Origin: Clostridiales bacterium
Lineage (GTDB): Bacteria; Bacillota_A; Clostridia; Peptostreptococcales; Anaerovoracaceae
Assembly: GCA_024697655.1 (NCBI GenBank)
Contig: JAILFI010000045.1
Coordinates: 1 to 25,001, forward strand
Length of the DNA stretch: 25,001 nt
Direction of reading: 5' to 3'
Positions 22,522 through 25,001 of the stretch are shown one piece after another. Under the pieces are notes generated by a model. That model was given only the letters and a program-made list of their open reading frames with translations, had not been told where the DNA came from and made no database searches. Both the position numbers and the translations under genes were made by a program. The number at the start of each line of letters is the position of its first letter. Within the stretch, counting starts at the first letter, position 1.

Positions 22522-23232
22522 CTATTTATCGTCACGTTGAGCAGCTCCATCGCAGCCTTCCCACTTGGAGAATCTGCAGCCGCAGTAGTTCTGCCGGTAA
22601 AGGCCGTACTTCTTTGACAGTTCGATGCTGCGCTTGAAGCCGTCCTTTTTCTTGAAGTTAGCATCCAGATAACTGATGCCGTACTGCGCGCCGAGCCGCT
22701 TGCCGATCGCGCTGATCGTCGCATAGTCCTTGTGCGGACTGACCGTCAGTGTCGTACCGAACACATCGTAATGCAGCAGGCTCGCCGTCTCGGCGGTCTT
22801 CTGCAGGCGCATGATGAAACAGACCCCGCATCTGGCCCCGCCTTCAGGCTCCTCCTCCAGTCCTTTGACCGCCGCAAGGAAACGCTCCGGATCATACGGT
22901 GCCTCCATAAAGGATACCCTGCCGGCCGTGCCGGGTTCCGCATTGAACTTCTGCAGAAATTCCATCTGCGCGGCCTTGCGCCGCTCGTACTCCGCCGGGT
23001 CATCGATGTTCGGGTTGTAGTAATAGACCGTGATATCGTAATCGCCGAGGAGACGCTCGATACAGGCTGTGCTGCAGGGCCCGCAGCAACTGTGCAGCAG
23101 GAGATGCGGCTTTGCGAGCTGTGTCTCTCTGTCAGACGGCGCAAGAAACAGATCATCCCGCTCCGCAGCGCCGTTTTCCAGTATGCAAGCGCCGCCAGGC
23201 GCAGTCTTTGTACCGTCTTTTTTATCCTGCAT
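22522..23232 (-). CDS. queH: Epoxyqueuosine reductase QueH
   Basis: Protein of 236 residues of the DUF208/QueH family, the cobalamin-independent enzyme for the last step of queuosine synthesis in tRNA. Conserved cysteines are visible as HSCCGPC (Cys49, 50 and 53), CGVC (135 and 138) and QNYCGC (217 and 219), which bind the iron-sulfur cluster and metal. Other family blocks are YYYNPNI, SPHKD and FKKKDGFKRSIELS. About 42 residues precede the conserved core and are probably disordered; the ATG has GAGGAA about nine bases upstream, which supports this start. The extension could alternatively be untranslated. It opens the long minus-strand unit and is driven by the promoter at 23267-23275. Confidence 0.95.
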   Translation of the reverse strand: MQDKKDGTKTAPGGACILENGAAERDDLFLAPSDRETQLAKPHLLLHSCCGPCSTACIERLLGDYDITVYYYNPNIDDPAEYERRKAAQMEFLQKFNAEPGTAGRVSFMEAPYDPERFLAAVKGLEEEPEGGARCGVCFIMRLQKTAETASLLHYDVFGTTLTVSPHKDYATISAIGKRLGAQYGISYLDANFKKKDGFKRSIELSKKYGLYRQNYCGCRFSKWEGCDGAAQRDDK

Positions 23233-23266
23233 GGAAGTCCGTTCCTCTTCACAACAACTGCGGAAT

Positions 23267-23275
23267 ATTATACCA
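23267..23275 (-). promoter_or_regulatory. Extended -10 promoter for queH
   Basis: On the minus strand TGGTATAAT is a consensus -10 box with the extended TG motif; the -35 region 17 bases upstream is poor (TAGTGT), as is common for extended -10 promoters. Transcription would begin near 23260 and give a leader of about 28 bases. The same AT-rich stretch reads TATTAT on the other strand and may also serve the divergent gene. Confidence 0.6.
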
Positions 23276-23282
23276 TAGATGC

Positions 23283-24206
23283 ATGGAAAACACTACCCGG
23301 ATCAACATGATCGGGCCCTGGCTCGAGGCGCATTTCGGAGGCAAAGTCGTCAAGCTCCCGCTCGACGGCGGCTTTACTTGCCCAAACCGCGACGGGACCT
23401 GCGGCACGGGCGGCTGCATCTTCTGTTCTCCGGCCGGTTCCGGAGAATCCGCTGTCCCCATCACAGAAGACACCGCAGCGTCTCACAAGCGTATTTCTCA
23501 GAAAATCGGAACCTTGCAGGAGAAGTGGCCGGAAGCGCAGCGATTCCTCGCCTACTTTCAGAATTATACATCCACCTATGCGCCTGCAGAACGGCTCCGC
23601 ACGCTTTACGCGGCCGCCCTTTCCCATCAAGGCATCGCCGGGCTGGTCGTTGCGACGCGCCCCGACTGCCTGCCGGCGGAGGTGCTGGATCTGCTGTCCG
23701 AACTCAACGAGAGAACCTTCCTCTGGGTCGAGCTCGGGCTGCAGACCATCCACAGCGATACGATCAACCGCGGCTACCCGCTCGCAGTCTACGACCGGGC
23801 TGTACAGGTGCTCGAAGAACGCGGGATCCGCACCGTGACCCATCTGCTGTTCGGACTGCCCGGCGAATCGCGACGGGACATGCTCGACTCCGTGCGGTAT
23901 GTCTGCCGCAGAGGTCTCTTCGGGCTCAAATTCCATATGCTCAATGTCGTCAGGGGCTCCGCGCTTGCGGAAACGATGCCTGACTATCTGCCCTTCCGGT
24001 CGCCGGAGGACTACGTGGATCTCGTCGTGGACGCGCTCAAACTCGTGCCGCCGGAGATGACCATCCACCGGCTGACCGGCGACGTCCCCTACGGCGCACT
24101 CATCAGTCCGCCCTGGGCATATCAGAAACGAACCGTCACCAATGCCATCCTGCACGAACTTAAGGCGCGTGACATCTGGCAGGGCATGGACCGGGAGACT
24201 CCGTAG
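23283..24206 (+). CDS. TIGR01212-family radical SAM protein (YhcC/YtqA type)
   Basis: Protein of 307 residues. The radical SAM cluster cysteines follow the family spacing CPNRDGTCGTGGCIFC (Cys33, Cys45 and Cys48), with the non-conserved Cys40 between. Other family features are KLPLDGGFT before it, FQNYTSTYA, VATRPDCLP, LWVELGLQTIHSDTINRGY, THLLFGLPGE and IHRLTGDVPYG. The reaction is unknown; E. coli YhcC and B. subtilis YtqA are uncharacterised. The ATG at 23283 is chosen because the family core begins a few residues later; there is no Shine-Dalgarno-like sequence before it. It is transcribed divergently from queH and convergently with tdk. Confidence 0.92.
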   Translation: MENTTRINMIGPWLEAHFGGKVVKLPLDGGFTCPNRDGTCGTGGCIFCSPAGSGESAVPITEDTAASHKRISQKIGTLQEKWPEAQRFLAYFQNYTSTYAPAERLRTLYAAALSHQGIAGLVVATRPDCLPAEVLDLLSELNERTFLWVELGLQTIHSDTINRGYPLAVYDRAVQVLEERGIRTVTHLLFGLPGESRRDMLDSVRYVCRRGLFGLKFHMLNVVRGSALAETMPDYLPFRSPEDYVDLVVDALKLVPPEMTIHRLTGDVPYGALISPPWAYQKRTVTNAILHELKARDIWQGMDRETP

Positions 24207-24212
24207 ACACAC

Positions 24213-24241
24213 AAAAACCGGGAAACAGGTCCCGGTTTTTT
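24213..24241. terminator. Bidirectional terminator between the radical SAM gene and tdk
   Basis: AAAAACCGGGA (24213-24223) and TCCCGGTTTTT (24230-24240) form a perfect 11-bp stem with a six-base loop, AACAGG, ending in a T-run in both directions. It lies between the two convergent stop codons. Confidence 0.85.
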
Positions 24242-24255
24242 GATCTCTCCATCGC

Positions 24256-24843
24256 TCACGCTTTCTCCGGGCCGGTCCGCCCGTCATTGTAGTGCTTTCT
24301 GCACAGCGGGATATACATATCCATCCCGCCGACCGCGATCTGCGGACCCTCTTTGACGAACTTGCCGTCCACGATGCGCGCGACCATTGTCGCCTTGCGG
24401 CCGCACCAGCAGATCGTCTTGATCTCCTCGATCTTGTCCGCATAGACCAGCAGGTAGTAAGAGCCTTCAAACAGCTCGTTGCGGAAGTCGTTCTTAAGGC
24501 CGTACGCCATGACCGGCACGTCGCAGCTGTCCACGATCTCTGTCATCTCGAGGATGTGATGCTTTTTGAGGAACTGGCACTCGTCGACGAGTACGCAGTC
24601 CACCGGATGGCGTTCATTTTCCTCCAGGAAGAGTTCGAGGATATTGGTGTCCTCATCCACGGGGATCGCTTCCCGCTCGAGGCCGACTCTGGATGTGATG
24701 ACGCCCACCCCGTTGCGGTCATCGACCGACGGTGTCAGACAAAGGACGCGCTTGCCCCGTTCCTCGTAGTTGTATGCCACCTTGAGAAGCTCGATCGACT
24801 TCCCGGCATTCATCGTACTGTATTTATAGAATAGCTGTGCCAT
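24256..24843 (-). CDS. tdk: Thymidine kinase, type II (E. coli-like)
   Basis: Enzyme of 195 residues that phosphorylates thymidine to dTMP with ATP in the salvage pathway. The P-loop is STMNAGKS (9-16), the catalytic acid Glu88 in VDECQF, and the zinc site has Cys145 and Cys147 (CWCGRK) with Cys181 and His184. Sequence throughout follows the E. coli Tdk pattern (MAQLFYKYSTMNAGKS, AYNYEERGKR) rather than the MFSGKS form usual in bacilli. The ATG at 24843 has AAGGAG seven bases ahead; the frame is open further upstream, but that extension runs through the tRNA gene and is not coding. Confidence 0.97.
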   Translation of the reverse strand: MAQLFYKYSTMNAGKSIELLKVAYNYEERGKRVLCLTPSVDDRNGVGVITSRVGLEREAIPVDEDTNILELFLEENERHPVDCVLVDECQFLKKHHILEMTEIVDSCDVPVMAYGLKNDFRNELFEGSYYLLVYADKIEEIKTICWCGRKATMVARIVDGKFVKEGPQIAVGGMDMYIPLCRKHYNDGRTGPEKA

Positions 24844-24860
24844 GGTTTCTCCTTGCGACG

Positions 24861-24900
24861 GAAAACAAAATAACCCCACGAGCATTGCTGGCGTGAGGCT
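24861..24900 (-). terminator. Terminator of the tRNA-Phe transcript
   Basis: On the minus strand GCCTCACG (24899-24892) pairs with CGTGGGGT (24880-24873), including G-U pairs, around an inner AGC/GCT stem, and is followed by TATTTTGTTTT. It lies 16 bases beyond the tRNA 3' end and about 30 before tdk, so tdk is reached by read-through or by a promoter I cannot identify. Confidence 0.6.
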
Positions 24901-24914
24901 ACTTTGGAAGTAAG

Positions 24915-24990
24915 TGGTGCTCAGACTCGGAATTGAACCAAGGACACGGGGATTTTCAGTCCCCTGCTCTACCAACTGAGCTATCTGAGC
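24915..24990 (-). tRNA. trnF: tRNA-Phe (anticodon GAA), CCA encoded
   Basis: A 76-base gene that folds as a standard cloverleaf: acceptor GCTCAGA/TCTGAGC (7 bp), D arm GCTC/GAGC with AGTTGGTA loop, anticodon stem GGGGA/TCCCC with loop CTGAAAA giving anticodon GAA, a short variable loop GTGTC, and T arm CTTGG/CCGAG with TTCAATT. Discriminator A and CCA are encoded. It probably closes a tRNA cluster that continues beyond the window. Confidence 0.98.
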
Positions 24991-25001
24991 AAGTCATATT
25001 C

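Noticed and set aside
24844..24975. Upstream extension of tdk by 44 codons
   Set aside because: It runs through the tRNA-Phe gene and its terminator, while the ATG at 24843 has a good ribosome binding site and the family start.

Overview
The window is a GC-rich stretch of chromosome from a member of the Bacillota, most likely class Clostridia. The evidence is the gene order (priA-def-fmt-yugP-rsmB-stp-prkC-rsgA-rpe, and yggS-sepF-divIVA-lspA-rluD), strong AGGAGG-type ribosome binding sites, an RqcH/NFACT protein, a YlxM-Ffh pair, and a PASTA kinase with its PP2C phosphatase. I cannot fix the genus from sequence alone. Nearly everything is core housekeeping. There are no insertion sequences, phage genes, CRISPR arrays or toxin-antitoxin pairs.

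Layout. (1) 1-574, plus strand: the C-terminal end of rqcH, then a 41-codon zinc-finger microprotein with its own promoter. (2) 720-754: a terminator shared with the convergent minus-strand unit. (3) 6458 down to 805, minus strand: rimM-trmD-(HlyD-like adaptor)-yggS-sepF-divIVA-lspA-rluD, joining rRNA/tRNA maturation to division-site proteins and lipoprotein processing. (4) 8807 down to 6538, minus strand: ylxM-ffh-rpsP-khpA (signal recognition particle, ribosomal protein bS16, KH RNA-binding protein), closed by a perfect hairpin before rimM. (5) 8824-8962: two terminators for ddl and two candidate promoters for ylxM, partly superimposed. (6) 23232 down to 8998, minus strand: queH-asnA-priA-def-fmt-yugP-rsmB-stp-prkC-rsgA-rpe-LCP-ddl, with short or overlapping junctions and no visible internal terminator. 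(7) 23283-24206, plus strand: a TIGR01212-type radical SAM gene, followed by a bidirectional terminator. (8) 24990 down to 24256, minus strand: tRNA-Phe(GAA), its terminator, and tdk.

How it fits together. Region 6 combines formylated-protein start-up and processing (fmt, def), ribosome maturation (rsmB, rsgA), tRNA queuosine synthesis (queH), and an envelope module: PASTA kinase, its phosphatase, an LCP glycopolymer ligase and D-Ala-D-Ala ligase. Region 3 links 30S maturation (rimM) and tRNA m1G37 methylation (trmD) to Z-ring and pole proteins (sepF, divIVA).

The most unusual item is the microprotein at 449-574. Its four-cysteine sequence resembles the zinc-binding domain of ClpX, and it sits directly after rqcH, whose alanine-tailed products are ClpXP substrates in Bacillus subtilis. 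Any functional link between the two is a hypothesis only.
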